From NCBI RefSeq assembly GCF_001620055.1, contig NZ_LQGY01000003.1:1-53967 (forward strand): DNA of 53,967 nucleotides, written 5' to 3'. The DNA is from Agromyces sp. NDB4Y10 (lineage in GTDB: Bacteria > Actinomycetota > Actinomycetes > Actinomycetales > Microbacteriaceae). Both the position numbers and the translations under genes were made by a program. This document shows, piece after piece, positions 10,514-18,574 of the stretch (positions are counted from its first letter, which is position 1; every line of letters begins with the position of its first letter). The notes under the pieces were generated by a model. It searched no databases. It was not told where the DNA came from and was given only the letters and a program-made list of their open reading frames with translations.

Positions 10514-11767
10514 CTAGGCCGATCGTCGCGACTCGAGGAACCAGGTGTGCACCGTGCCGATGCCCTTGACGTCCACGGGACCCCGGGGCCGGAGTCGGAA
10601 GCCCTCCGCGAGGCGGTCCGCCACCGCGTCGGTGACCTGGATCGAGTCCGGAGGCGCGGTGGACTCCATGCGGCTCGCGGTGTTGACGGTCGTGCCGTAG
10701 ACGTCCCACAGGAAGCGGGAGGCGCCGATGACGCCGGCGACGATCGGTCCGACGGCGATGCCGACGCGGAGGTGCACCGCCGGACGTTCGCCGATCGCGT
10801 GCGAGGCGGCCAGTGCCCGGGCGTCGAGCGCGAACCCCGCGAGGGCGTCGAGGTCGGCCTCGTCGTCGAGCCCGCCGGTGATCACGAGGTACGCGTCGCC
10901 GATCGTCTTGACCTTGGTGAGGCCGTGCCGGGCCGTGAGGTCGTCGAGTGCGCCGAACAGGCGATCCAGGTCCTGCACGAGGGCGTCCGGGGAGAGCGTC
11001 TCCGAGAGGCTCGTGAAGTCGACGATGTCCGCGATGAGGACCCCCACCCCGTCGAGGCGATCGGCGATCGGGTGCTCGCCCGCGACGAGGCGATCGGCGA
11101 TCGCGCCCGGGAGGACGTTCCGCAGGAGCCGGTCGGAGCGGTCCCGCTCCTCCGCTAAGGCGGCGGCGAGTCGGTCGCGCGAACGGACGTACGCGCGCAT
11201 CGCGACGAAGACGATCGTGGACACCGACACGATGTTGACGGCGAAGAACAGCGTGACCACGCGGGGGTCGAGGTCGGGAGCGGTCGCACTGAGCACGCCC
11301 TCGAGTGGCACCATGGCCGCCACGATGGCCACGTAGAGGGCGAACACGAGCCCGGGTCGTCGTACGCGGCTGAACGAGAGCGCGCCGATCGGTGCGGATG
11401 CCGCGAAGAGGATGACGCCGCTGCTGTTCGCGAAGCCGCCCAGGGCGACGTGGACGAGCGGCGGCAGCGTGAGGAACATCGTCAGTTGGGACCGGCGGAA
11501 CCACCGGTCGTCCCGGGTCGCGCGAAGGTGTGCGAGGCCCGCGATCGTGGCGACGATGTAGACGGTCGGGATGGCCGCGGCCACGGGGACCCCGATGGCG
11601 TAGTAGAACGCCGCCCAGGGCGCGACCACCACCGAGGTGAAGACGGCGGTGAACGTGAGGACCCGCTTCTCCATGCGGCGGCCGTCGTCGTCGCCCGGGG
11701 CCACGCCGAGCGAGGCGATGGCCGTGCCCGCCGCCGTGATGCGCCGGGCCGCCGAGCCGCGGTCCAT
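10514..11767 (-). CDS. Membrane-bound class III adenylate cyclase
   Basis: A 417-residue cyclase making cAMP from ATP. Four to six hydrophobic segments fill residues ~40-205. A short cytoplasmic helix with the cyclase-linker pattern (LLRNVLPGAIADRL) then leads into the class III catalytic domain. Catalytic features are intact. The metal-binding aspartates are in IADIVDFT and IGDAY. The adenine-selecting lysine is in KVKTIGD and its partner aspartate in WDVYG. The asparagine and arginine of NTASRME are present. Residue identities favour ATP over GTP. It is convergent with secA, with an Rv3235-family gene 71 bases upstream in the same orientation. The ATG at 11767 is the first start; a methionine at residue 32 is a fallback. 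The sensed signal is unknown. Confidence 0.88.
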   Translation of the reverse strand: MDRGSAARRITAAGTAIASLGVAPGDDDGRRMEKRVLTFTAVFTSVVVAPWAAFYYAIGVPVAAAIPTVYIVATIAGLAHLRATRDDRWFRRSQLTMFLTLPPLVHVALGGFANSSGVILFAASAPIGALSFSRVRRPGLVFALYVAIVAAMVPLEGVLSATAPDLDPRVVTLFFAVNIVSVSTIVFVAMRAYVRSRDRLAAALAEERDRSDRLLRNVLPGAIADRLVAGEHPIADRLDGVGVLIADIVDFTSLSETLSPDALVQDLDRLFGALDDLTARHGLTKVKTIGDAYLVITGGLDDEADLDALAGFALDARALAASHAIGERPAVHLRVGIAVGPIVAGVIGASRFLWDVYGTTVNTASRMESTAPPDSIQVTDAVADRLAEGFRLRPRGPVDVKGIGTVHTWFLESRRSA

Positions 11768-11838
11768 GGCATGAGGCTAGGGGATGTGCCGGCGAGGTGC
11801 CATCACCGGTGGGACCGGTGGGGCCGGGGAGTCGCGGA

Positions 11839-12291
11839 TCAGAGCACGCTGATGACGCTCGCGCGCCAGCGCTGGTCGAGGCCCTCCAGGCGGATGGCCA
11901 CCGCTCGCGATCGAGCGCGCTGGTGCACCATGACCACCGCCTCGACGATGCCGTCGGCGGGCTCGTCGATCATCACCCGTCCGACGGTGAAGGCGGGCCG
12001 TTGCGGGACGAGCCCCTTCGCTCGCCGTGCTCGGGCCGCCAGCACGACGCGCTTCGAGAGGTTCCGATAGACGTCGTCGGTCACCCACCGCGCGAGCTGC
12101 TCGAGGTCGCGCGCACCCGCGAGGACCTCGATGACGCAGTGGGTCAGGTTGCGCAGCAGCTGTTCGGGGTCGTCGAGCTCGGCTCGCCCGGAGCGCTGGC
12201 GGGAGAACTCGTCGTCGTCGAAGAACAGGCGACGCGCGACGGCCCCTTCGACGACGGGGGTTCTGGGCGCGCTGGGGAGGCGAGCGGTCAT
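11839..12291 (-). CDS. Rv3235-family protein
   Basis: A 150-residue soluble protein resembling the small actinobacterial Rv3235 family, which occurs near secA in mycobacteria and relatives. The N-terminal third is variable. The conserved part begins around LLRNLTHCVIEVLAGARDLEQLARWV and continues with a basic segment (RNLSKRVVLAARAR) and a C-terminal beta-rich stretch ending near RWRASVISVL. No catalytic motif is recognised and the function is unknown; the fold resembles small ligand-binding or adaptor domains. The ATG at 12291 is favoured by GGAG five bases upstream. It may share an operon with the downstream cyclase (71-base gap, no clear terminator). Confidence 0.75.
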   Translation of the reverse strand: MTARLPSAPRTPVVEGAVARRLFFDDDEFSRQRSGRAELDDPEQLLRNLTHCVIEVLAGARDLEQLARWVTDDVYRNLSKRVVLAARARRAKGLVPQRPAFTVGRVMIDEPADGIVEAVVMVHQRARSRAVAIRLEGLDQRWRASVISVL

Positions 12292-12464
12292 GGATGCTCC
12301 AGTAGGGTGGGGCCCGTCAGCCGGCATGCGTCGACGCGGTGTCCCCTGTTCGGGGGGTAGGAGGGTCTGACTGAACGGTACGGTCGAGCGCTCTCGGGTG
12401 TCAAGGGAAATCCGCGCCTGTGGAGAAGTGCGTCGGCTCCGGCCCTGCCGGGTAGCGTCGGCGC

Positions 12465-13055
12465 ATGCGCTGGGACCTGCTGTTCGACGACCTGGAGTCG
12501 CAGCTCGACCGCGAGCAACGCGAGGAGGAGCGCGTGCTGGCGCTCGAGTCCGAGCGGCTGCGGCTCGCCCGGCTGTCGCTCCGGGAGCGCATCATGGCGC
12601 TCGCCGCGGCCGACGGGGAACGCGGCGGGATCCGCCTCGAGCTCGCGGGAGGACGCACGCTGCTCGTGCAGCCCACGACGTTCGGCCGCGACTGGTTGAG
12701 CGGGCACCTCGTCGTGCAGGGCGGCCGGAGCCAGTGCATCGTCCCGATGGACGCGATCGCCGCGGTCGCCGCGGGTCGTCGCCAGGTGGACGAGAGCCTC
12801 ACGCGAGTGCCCGAGTCCTCCACCAGGATCGCCGAGCGCATCGGGCTCGCGTTCGTGCTGCGGGACCTCGGTCGGCGTCGCATCCCCGTCGATCTCGAGT
12901 CCCTCGACGGCCGGCACCACGGCACGATCGACCGCGTCGGCCTCGATCACCTCGACCTCGCCCTGCACGAGCCGGGGACCCCTCGGCGCGAACGCGACGT
13001 CCGCGGCTACCGGTTGGTGCCGTTCGCCCGCGTCGTGGCGGTGACGGTGCGCTGA
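12465..13055 (+). CDS. Conserved hypothetical protein
   Basis: A 196-residue soluble protein with no motif I recognise. It opens with an acidic/arginine-rich helical segment of about 45 residues that may form a short coiled coil. A mixed alpha/beta region with many hydrophobic-polar alternations follows (for example GGRTLLVQPTTFGRDWLSGHLVV), suggesting a small beta-barrel or Sm-like fold, and it ends in TVR. TAGCGT lies six bases before the ATG, so a leaderless transcript is likely. It diverges from the Rv3235-family gene across 173 bases and converges on the small HTH gene with six bases between stops. Confidence 0.7.
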   Translation: MRWDLLFDDLESQLDREQREEERVLALESERLRLARLSLRERIMALAAADGERGGIRLELAGGRTLLVQPTTFGRDWLSGHLVVQGGRSQCIVPMDAIAAVAAGRRQVDESLTRVPESSTRIAERIGLAFVLRDLGRRRIPVDLESLDGRHHGTIDRVGLDHLDLALHEPGTPRRERDVRGYRLVPFARVVAVTVR

Positions 13056-13061
13056 AGCGCC

Positions 13062-13355
13062 TCAGTCGACGGCGCGCGGCCCTCCGGAGCGCAGGCCGGA
13101 CAACTCGATGACGTTGGCGAACTCGCCCTGATGCCATGCCGAACGACGCCGCGTCGCCTCGTACTGGTCGTCGATCCACAGCTCGAGCTGGGTGCGCTCG
13201 ACGCGCCATGGCCCGCGTTCGCCGACTCGGATCGCGGGCAGCTCGCCCGACAGGATCAGGTCGTGCACGGTCTCGACGTCGACGGCGAGCACCTCGGCCG
13301 CATCGGCGACCGTAAGGAAGCGGCCGATCGCATCGCCCGGACCGTTCTGGATCAT
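13062..13355 (-). CDS. Small BldC/excisionase-like HTH protein
   Basis: A protein of about 97 residues with a MerR/excisionase-type winged helix: RFLTVADAAEVLAVDVETVH, then LILSGELPAIRVGERGPWRVER, then a C-terminal helix. Such proteins bind direct repeats in DNA. Similar small HTH genes sit beside CpaB/CpaE-like genes in many Microbacteriaceae, so it may regulate the neighbouring divergent cluster. The start is uncertain: ATG 13355 lacks a good ribosome site, whereas GTG 13409 has AGAGG five bases upstream and would add 18 residues. No dimerisation or ligand domain is present. Confidence 0.8.
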   Translation of the reverse strand: MIQNGPGDAIGRFLTVADAAEVLAVDVETVHDLILSGELPAIRVGERGPWRVERTQLELWIDDQYEATRRRSAWHQGEFANVIELSGLRSGGPRAVD

Positions 13356-13465
13356 CACTCGATTATCGACCTCGCCGTCGGACGCCGTCCGCGGTGTGGA
13401 TAACTTCACGGTGACCTCTCGGCAAGGCGCCACCATGGTCCCGGCGACCGAGGAGAGGAGTCGGA

Positions 13466-14098
13466 ATGGCGGTTCGCAGCGCACGACGAGAGCGGGGCTC
13501 GACGCGAGTCGATCCCCGCTTGCTCATCGGGCTGGCGCTCGTGGCCGGATCCAGCCTCGGGATCTGGGCGCTCGTCGAGGCGCTCGACGACACCCGCGAG
13601 GTCCTGGTCGCCCCGGCGACGCTCACGCCGGGCACGCGCGTGGAGGCCGCCTCGCTCCGGGTCGAATCCGTCCGGCTCGGCGCCCTCGCCGACGGCTACC
13701 TCGCCCCCGACGACCTCCCCGAGGGCGGTCTCGTGGTGGTGCGCACCGTGCAGGCGGGCGAGCTCCTGCCCGCGGCATCCGTCGCCGACCGCGAGCGCGC
13801 CGACCTCGCGGTGGTGGTCGTCACGAGTTCGCGTCCGCTGCCGGGCGAGGTCGCGCCGGGCGCCCTCGTCGACGTGTGGACCGCCGCCGAGGTCGAGCGC
13901 GGCGCGTTCGAGCCGCCGGTGGTGCTGGTGCCCGGTGCCGAGGTCGCGGCGGTCGCCGAATCCGACGGCATGATGTCGACGGGCGGGCCCACGGTCGAGT
14001 TGCTGATCCCGCGCGAGAAGACCGCGGCGCTCCTCGAGGCGCTCGCCGCGGGCGACGCCGTCGACCTCGTCCCCGCGACCGGCGCGGTCCGCGACTGA
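13466..14098 (+). CDS. CpaB-like SAF-domain protein
   Basis: A 210-residue protein with one transmembrane helix near residues 19-41. A SAF domain follows (TLTPGTRVEAASLRVESV), then a CpaB/RcpC-like beta-rich region (RPLPGEVAPGALVDVWT). In Tad/Flp pilus systems CpaB is a periplasmic pilus-assembly protein. Here no pilin, secretin, CpaF or TadB/C gene is present. The next gene, CpaE-like, overlaps the stop (TGATG). The ATG at 13466 has GGAGAGGAG upstream. Its role without the pilus machinery is unknown; it may have been adopted for another envelope or secretion process. Confidence 0.8.
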   Translation: MAVRSARRERGSTRVDPRLLIGLALVAGSSLGIWALVEALDDTREVLVAPATLTPGTRVEAASLRVESVRLGALADGYLAPDDLPEGGLVVVRTVQAGELLPAASVADRERADLAVVVVTSSRPLPGEVAPGALVDVWTAAEVERGAFEPPVVLVPGAEVAAVAESDGMMSTGGPTVELLIPREKTAALLEALAAGDAVDLVPATGAVRD

Positions 14099-15357
14099 TG
14101 GCCCGTCTCGCGCTCGCCCTCGACCCGTCGCTCGAGGACCGCATCCTCGCCGACCTGGTCGAGTCGGGGCACACGATCGTGGCCCGGCTGGTCGGATGGC
14201 GCGACGTGCTCGACTGCCTCGACGTCGTCGGGCCGGAGGTGGTCGTCGTCGGCGCGGGCCGCGCGACATTGACGCCCGAGCTGCTCGCCGCGTGCGACGA
14301 GCGCGGCATCCGCTGCATCGCGCTCGCGGATTCCGACCACGATCGCGCGCAGGCCAATCGCATCGGGCTCCACGAGGTGCTCGATGCCGGGGTCCCCGTC
14401 GCCGAGCTCGAGGCCCTCGTCAGCGGCGGGGTCACCGTCCCGTCGCGTCTGGGCGACCCGGCCACCGCCGGCCGCGACGCCGGCCCGGGGAACGGGATCG
14501 TGGCGGTCTGGGGCCCGGCGGGCGCCCCGGGCCGGACCACCGTCGCGGTCAACGTCGCCGCCGAGCTCGCCGCCGCGGGCCACCGCGTGGCCCTCGTCGA
14601 CGCCGATCCGTACGGCGGCGCCGTCGCGCCGATCCTCGGCCTGCTCGACGAGGCGCCGGGATTCGCCTCGGCGTGCCGGCTGGCCGGTGCGGGGGCGCTC
14701 GATCGCGCCGAGCTCGAGCGCATCGCCCAGCGCTACTCGTCGCCGCGCGCCCCGTTCGAGGTGTTCACGGGGCTCGTCGGCCCGAGCCGATGGCCCGAGC
14801 TCTCCGACGAGCGCGTCACGGCCGCGCTCGCGGCCATGCGCGATCGGTTCGAGTACGTCGTGGTCGACACGGGATTCTCGCTGGAACGCGACGAGGAGCT
14901 CATGACCGACCAGTTCGCGCCGCGGCGCAATGCCGCGACGTTCGCCGCACTCGCGGCGGCCGATCGCGTGCTCGCCGTCGGCCTCGCCGACCCAGTGGGA
15001 CTGTCGCGGCTGCTGCGTGGCCACGGCGAGCTGGTCGACCTCGTCGACGTCGAACGCGTCGACGTGGTGGTGAACCGCGTGCGGTCGAGTGCGCTCGGCC
15101 TCGATGCGCATGCGCAGGTCCGCCAGACGCTGCGGCGGTTCGCCGGGCTCGCCGAGGCGACGCTGCTCCCGCACGACGGGCGGGCGACGGATGCCGCGAT
15201 CCTCATGGCGCGCACCCTCCGCGATGCCGCGCCGCGGTCGCCGCTCCGCGCGGCACTGCGTGCCTACGTCGACGACCGGCTGCTGCCCGAACCGGAACCC
15301 GCGCCGCGCCGGCGCGCGCTCCTGCCGGTCGGCCGCCGGCGCGCCGCGGTGGCCTGA
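14098..15357 (+). CDS. CpaE-like ParA/MinD-family protein with altered P-loop
   Basis: A 419-residue CpaE-like protein. Residues 1 to about 125 resemble a receiver-like domain without a convincing phosphoacceptor aspartate. From about residue 135 a MinD/ParA-like ATPase domain begins. Its P-loop reads GPAGAPGRTT: the Walker lysine is arginine and the second, signature lysine is missing. Downstream are ALVDADPYGG (switch I-like) and VVVDTGF (switch II-like). CpaE proteins position Tad pilus machinery at poles; the altered P-loop leaves ATP hydrolysis in doubt. It overlaps the CpaB-like stop by one base and probably forms an operon with it. The C-terminal ~25 residues are basic and proline-rich. 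Confidence 0.82.
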   Translation: MARLALALDPSLEDRILADLVESGHTIVARLVGWRDVLDCLDVVGPEVVVVGAGRATLTPELLAACDERGIRCIALADSDHDRAQANRIGLHEVLDAGVPVAELEALVSGGVTVPSRLGDPATAGRDAGPGNGIVAVWGPAGAPGRTTVAVNVAAELAAAGHRVALVDADPYGGAVAPILGLLDEAPGFASACRLAGAGALDRAELERIAQRYSSPRAPFEVFTGLVGPSRWPELSDERVTAALAAMRDRFEYVVVDTGFSLERDEELMTDQFAPRRNAATFAALAAADRVLAVGLADPVGLSRLLRGHGELVDLVDVERVDVVVNRVRSSALGLDAHAQVRQTLRRFAGLAEATLLPHDGRATDAAILMARTLRDAAPRSPLRAALRAYVDDRLLPEPEPAPRRRALLPVGRRRAAVA

Positions 15358-15388
15358 GCAGGCGGTCAGCGCTCGCTACGCTGGGTCT

Positions 15389-16882
15389 GTGTCGACCCTC
15401 AGTGATCTCGTCCTCGCCCAAGGGCGCAGCAGCCAGGCGGACGTGGACTGGCTCCACATGCTCGTCGGCGACCTCCAGCTCCTCGCCGACCTCGCCTTCG
15501 CCGACATCGTGCTCTGGGTGCCGTCCGGCGATGACGACTTCGTCGCCGTCGCGCACTCGCGTCCGTCGAGCGCGGCGACCCTGTTCTACCGCGACTTCGT
15601 CGGGCAGGCGATCCGCGCGGAGTGGCGCGACCTCGTCTCGCAGGCGTTCGACTCGGGCGCGATCGTCGACTCCTCGGCACCCGACTGGTACGAGGAGATG
15701 CCGACGCGCGTCCGCTCCGTGCCCGTGATGCGTCGGCTCTCCGTCACCGGCACCGAGCTGGCGCCCGAGCCGGTCGCCGTCATCACCCGGCACACCAACC
15801 TCGGGTCGACCCGCACCCCGAGCCGTCAGGAGCTGACGTTCAACGACTGCGCGGCCGAACTGTTCCAGATGATCGCCTCGGGGGACTTCCCCGACCTCGG
15901 CGCACCGACGGGCCCCCGGCGCGGCGCGCCGCGCGCGTCGGACGGGCTCATCCGCCTCGACGTCGACGGCATCACGACGTTCGCCAGCCCGAATGCGCTG
16001 TCGGCGTTCAACCGCATGGGCTTCGACGACGAGCTCGAGGGCCAGTCGCTCGCCGATGTCGCGTCGCGGCTGCTCAGCGGGCGGCTCGACGTCGACGAGT
16101 CGCTGCCGCTCGTCGTCACCGGGCGCGCACCGTGGCGCACGGACGTCGAGTCGCGCGGTGTGACGGTGTCCCTCCGAGCCATCCCGATCCGTCGCCGCGG
16201 CGAGCGCACCGGAGCGATCGTGCTCACGCGCGACGTCACCGAGCTGCGCCACCAGGAGCAGGAGCTCATCACCAAGGATGCGACGATCCGCGAGATCCAC
16301 CATCGCGTGAAGAACAACCTGCAGACGGTCGCGTCGCTGCTGCGCATCCAGGCACGGCGCACGCACTCCGACGAGGCGCGTGACGCCCTCACCCAGGCGA
16401 TGCGGCGCGTCGGTGCGATCGCCGTCGTCCACGACACCCTCTCCGAGGGCCTCAGCCAGAACGTCGACTTCGACGAGGTGTTCGACCGCGCGCTGCTGCT
16501 CGTGGCCGAGGTCGCCGCAGCCCACAACACGACGGCGCACCCGAAGAAGTCGGGGACGTTCGGGGTGCTGCCCAGCGCCTACGCCACGCCGCTCGCCCTC
16601 GCGCTCACCGAGCTCGTCACGAACGCGGTCGAGCACGGCCTCGCCGGGCAGGAGGGCGACGTGGAGGTCATCGCGAGCCGGTCCGAGACGATGCTCATCG
16701 TGCAGGTCCGCGACACCGGCTCAGGGCTGCCCGAGGGCAAGGTCGGCGAGGGCCTCGGCACCCAGATCGTCCGGACGCTGATCCAGGGCGAGCTCGGCGG
16801 GACGATCGACTGGCACACCGTGGTCGGCAGTGGCACCGAGGTGACGATCGAGGTGCCGCTGCGCTGGATCACGAAGCCCTGA
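15389..16882 (+). CDS. pdtaS: PdtaS-type sensor histidine kinase
   Basis: A 497-residue cytosolic histidine kinase. An N-terminal GAF-like sensor (to about 150) is followed by a PAS-like region (~190-290). The HisKA_2 dimerisation segment IHHRVKNNLQTVASLL has the phosphoacceptor histidine at 304 or 305. A HATPase domain follows, with N box (ELVTNAVEHGL) and G box (DTGSGLPEG). It matches mycobacterial PdtaS (Rv3220c), which phosphorylates the ANTAR-type antiterminator PdtaR and also sits beside whiB1. PdtaR is not in this window. TACGCT lies six bases before the GTG start, pointing to a leaderless mRNA. It is convergent with whiB1, with a shared hairpin between. Confidence 0.9.
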   Translation: MSTLSDLVLAQGRSSQADVDWLHMLVGDLQLLADLAFADIVLWVPSGDDDFVAVAHSRPSSAATLFYRDFVGQAIRAEWRDLVSQAFDSGAIVDSSAPDWYEEMPTRVRSVPVMRRLSVTGTELAPEPVAVITRHTNLGSTRTPSRQELTFNDCAAELFQMIASGDFPDLGAPTGPRRGAPRASDGLIRLDVDGITTFASPNALSAFNRMGFDDELEGQSLADVASRLLSGRLDVDESLPLVVTGRAPWRTDVESRGVTVSLRAIPIRRRGERTGAIVLTRDVTELRHQEQELITKDATIREIHHRVKNNLQTVASLLRIQARRTHSDEARDALTQAMRRVGAIAVVHDTLSEGLSQNVDFDEVFDRALLLVAEVAAAHNTTAHPKKSGTFGVLPSAYATPLALALTELVTNAVEHGLAGQEGDVEVIASRSETMLIVQVRDTGSGLPEGKVGEGLGTQIVRTLIQGELGGTIDWHTVVGSGTEVTIEVPLRWITKP

Positions 16883-16925
16883 TCAGGGGCGCCGCGCGCC
16901 GACGAGGATCGGTCCCCGCATGCGA

Positions 16926-16952
16926 ACGGCACCCGCGCGATGCGGGTGCCGT
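16926..16952. terminator. Bidirectional terminator between pdtaS and whiB1
   Basis: ACGGCACCCGC and GCGGGTGCCGT form a perfect 11-base stem with a five-base loop. The flanking genes converge on it. Confidence 0.75.
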
Positions 16953-17046
16953 CCGGTTCGGGTGCTTGCGGGGAGTGCGGGCCGTGGGCCTGCCGGTCGA
17001 AGTCGATCCGGGGACTGCGGCAGCCGGCCCGCAACGCGCGCGGGCG

Positions 17047-17295
17047 TCAGCCCGCGCGACGTGCTCGCGCGGCGCGGCGCTTGAGGGCGCGGCGCTCGTC
17101 TTCGCTGAGGCCGCCCCACACGCCCGAGTCCTGGCCGGTCTCGAGGGCGTACTGGAGGCAGATCTCGGTGACGGTGCATCGGGCGCAGACCGCCTTGGCC
17201 TTCTCGATCTGGTCGACGGCCGGTCCGGTGTTCCCCACGGGGAAGAAGAGTTCCGGGTCCGCGGTCAGGCAGGCGGCTTTGTCGCGCCAATCCAT
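17047..17295 (-). CDS. whiB1: Iron-sulfur transcription factor WhiB1
   Basis: An 82-residue WhiB protein. It has the four cluster-binding cysteines C9, C37, C40 and C46 at the same positions as M. tuberculosis WhiB1, then the turn GVWGG and a basic C-terminal tail (ERRALKRRAARARR). WhiB1 is an essential [4Fe-4S], nitric-oxide-sensitive regulator that binds the housekeeping sigma factor. AAGGAG lies seven bases before the ATG. Neighbouring pdtaS is conserved with mycobacteria. The long upstream region (about 200 bases) holds a candidate promoter with an inverted repeat. Confidence 0.95.
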   Translation of the reverse strand: MDWRDKAACLTADPELFFPVGNTGPAVDQIEKAKAVCARCTVTEICLQYALETGQDSGVWGGLSEDERRALKRRAARARRAG

Positions 17296-17403
17296 TCAGA
17301 TGCTCCTTGCGTTGTCGATCCGCAGCAGACGCATGCGTGCGCTGCCGGGAACCGGCGGGGCTGCGGTGGGGGAAAGCCGAATCTCGGGAAGTAGGATCGT
17401 GGA

Positions 17404-17432
17404 AGATCGGCTCACGTCCCTGTGAGCATCAA
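17404..17432 (-). promoter_or_regulatory. Candidate whiB1 promoter with inverted repeat in the spacer
   Basis: Reading leftward, TTGATG (17432-17427) and CGATCT (17409-17404) are 17 bases apart. The spacer, with one flanking base, is an inverted repeat: GCTCAC and GTGAGC separated by six bases (17410-17427). This could be an operator. The -10 is a weak match, so the promoter call is tentative; the inverted repeat itself is plain. Confidence 0.4.
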
Positions 17433-17496
17433 TTCGGCCTCATAAATGGTCGCATAGCGTGGGAAGTGAATCAAGAGTGCACTTTCGGAGAAGCCT

Positions 17497-17949
17497 GTGA
17501 ATGGGCGGGACGCCGGCCGAGACGCGACCGCGTCCGCGCCGGGAGGGGTCCGGGCGGCACTGCTCACGGTCACCGTCCTGCTCTTCGCCGAGGCGGCGGC
17601 GCTCGCGGCAATGGTCGTGTGGCTCGTCATCGACCTGCTGGTGTTGCAGCCGTCGTCGTTCGCGACCGCGATCGCCCTCATCGTGATCACCGCCCTCGCG
17701 GCCGTCTGGGTCGCCGCCATCGCGGTGGCCTCGGTGCGGCGTGCGCCGTGGGCCCGAGCCGGCGCGATCGTCTGGCAGGTGCTGCAGCTGTCGATCGCGG
17801 TGGGTGCGTTCCAGGGCCTCTTCGCCCGCCCGGACATCGGGTGGGCGCTGCTCATCCCCGCGGTCACGGTCGTCGGCCTGCTGCTCTGGCCGCCGGTCCG
17901 CGCGGCGTACGCGCGCGACGAGGACGCCTCGCACCCCACGGCCGGCTGA
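17497..17949 (+). CDS. Small four-helix membrane protein
   Basis: A 150-residue protein with four predicted transmembrane helices at about residues 19-50, 55-80, 88-110 and 116-134, and short polar ends. No family motif is recognised. GGAG lies six bases before the GTG at 17497. A TAGCGT hexamer at 17455-17460 could be its -10, giving a short leader. It diverges from whiB1 and converges on bcp. Function unknown. Confidence 0.7.
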   Translation: MNGRDAGRDATASAPGGVRAALLTVTVLLFAEAAALAAMVVWLVIDLLVLQPSSFATAIALIVITALAAVWVAAIAVASVRRAPWARAGAIVWQVLQLSIAVGAFQGLFARPDIGWALLIPAVTVVGLLLWPPVRAAYARDEDASHPTAG

Positions 17950-18030
17950 CCCGCGATGCCGGCCTGACCGGAGCGGAGACGCCGCGGGCGGCCGCCGCAT
18001 CGCGACGACCGCCCGGAGGAACGGCGGGTC

Positions 18031-18507
18031 TCAGCCGTCGAGGCCGAGGTCCTTGCGGATGCGGGCGACGTGCCCGGTGGCCTTGACGTTGTACATGGGC
18101 TTGTCGATGCGGCCCTCCTCGTCGATGACGAAGGTCGAGCGAATGGCGCCCGTGACCGTCTTGCCGTAGAGCGACTTCTCGCCCCACGCGCCGTACGCCT
18201 GCTGCACCGCGAGGTCGGTGTCGGAGAGGAGCGGGAAGTTCAGGCCGTCGCGCTCGGCGAACTGCTTGAGCGTCGCGACGTCGTCCTTCGAGACGCCGAC
18301 CACGCGCACGCCCGCGCCGGCGAACGAGTTGAGGTGGTCGCGGAAGTCGCAGGCCTCGGTGGTGCAGCCGGGCGTCATGGCGGCGGGGTAGAAGTAGAGC
18401 ACGACCTTCTGCCCGCGGAGGGACGAGAGCGTGACGGGGTTGCCGTCCTGGTCGGGCAGGGTGAAGTCGGGGGCGAGGTCGCCGGGGGCGAGTCGAGCGT
18501 CGGTCAT
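18031..18507 (-). CDS. bcp: Thioredoxin-dependent thiol peroxidase (Bcp/PrxQ)
   Basis: A 158-residue peroxiredoxin that reduces hydrogen peroxide and organic hydroperoxides using thioredoxin. The active-site loop is PAAMTPGCTTEAC, with peroxidatic C48 and resolving C53 five residues apart, the PrxQ/BCP pattern. Arg in the IRSTFVID segment is also conserved. Length is typical. TACGAT ends six bases before the ATG on the leftward strand, implying a leaderless transcript. Its position next to rsgA, aroA and the thiol-stress regulator sigR-rsrA fits a redox theme, although no sigma-R promoter is seen directly before it. Confidence 0.94.
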   Translation of the reverse strand: MTDARLAPGDLAPDFTLPDQDGNPVTLSSLRGQKVVLYFYPAAMTPGCTTEACDFRDHLNSFAGAGVRVVGVSKDDVATLKQFAERDGLNFPLLSDTDLAVQQAYGAWGEKSLYGKTVTGAIRSTFVIDEEGRIDKPMYNVKATGHVARIRKDLGLDG

Positions 18508-18530
18508 GCCCCAATCGTAGGCACGGCGAA

Positions 18531-18559
18531 GGATGCCGCGCCGCGCGCCCCCGGCATCC
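18531..18559 (-). terminator. Hairpin after rsgA made from GGATGCC pair
   Basis: GGATGCCG and CGGCATCC form an eight-base stem around a 13-base loop. It lies 16 bases beyond the rsgA stop on the leftward strand. Confidence 0.5.
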
Positions 18560-18574
18560 GAGGCGCTCGGAACC

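Noticed and set aside
17410..17427. CRP site before whiB1
   Set aside because: The arms read TCAC-N6-GTGA, the reverse arrangement of the CRP consensus GTGA-N6-TCAC, so it is kept only as an undefined inverted repeat.
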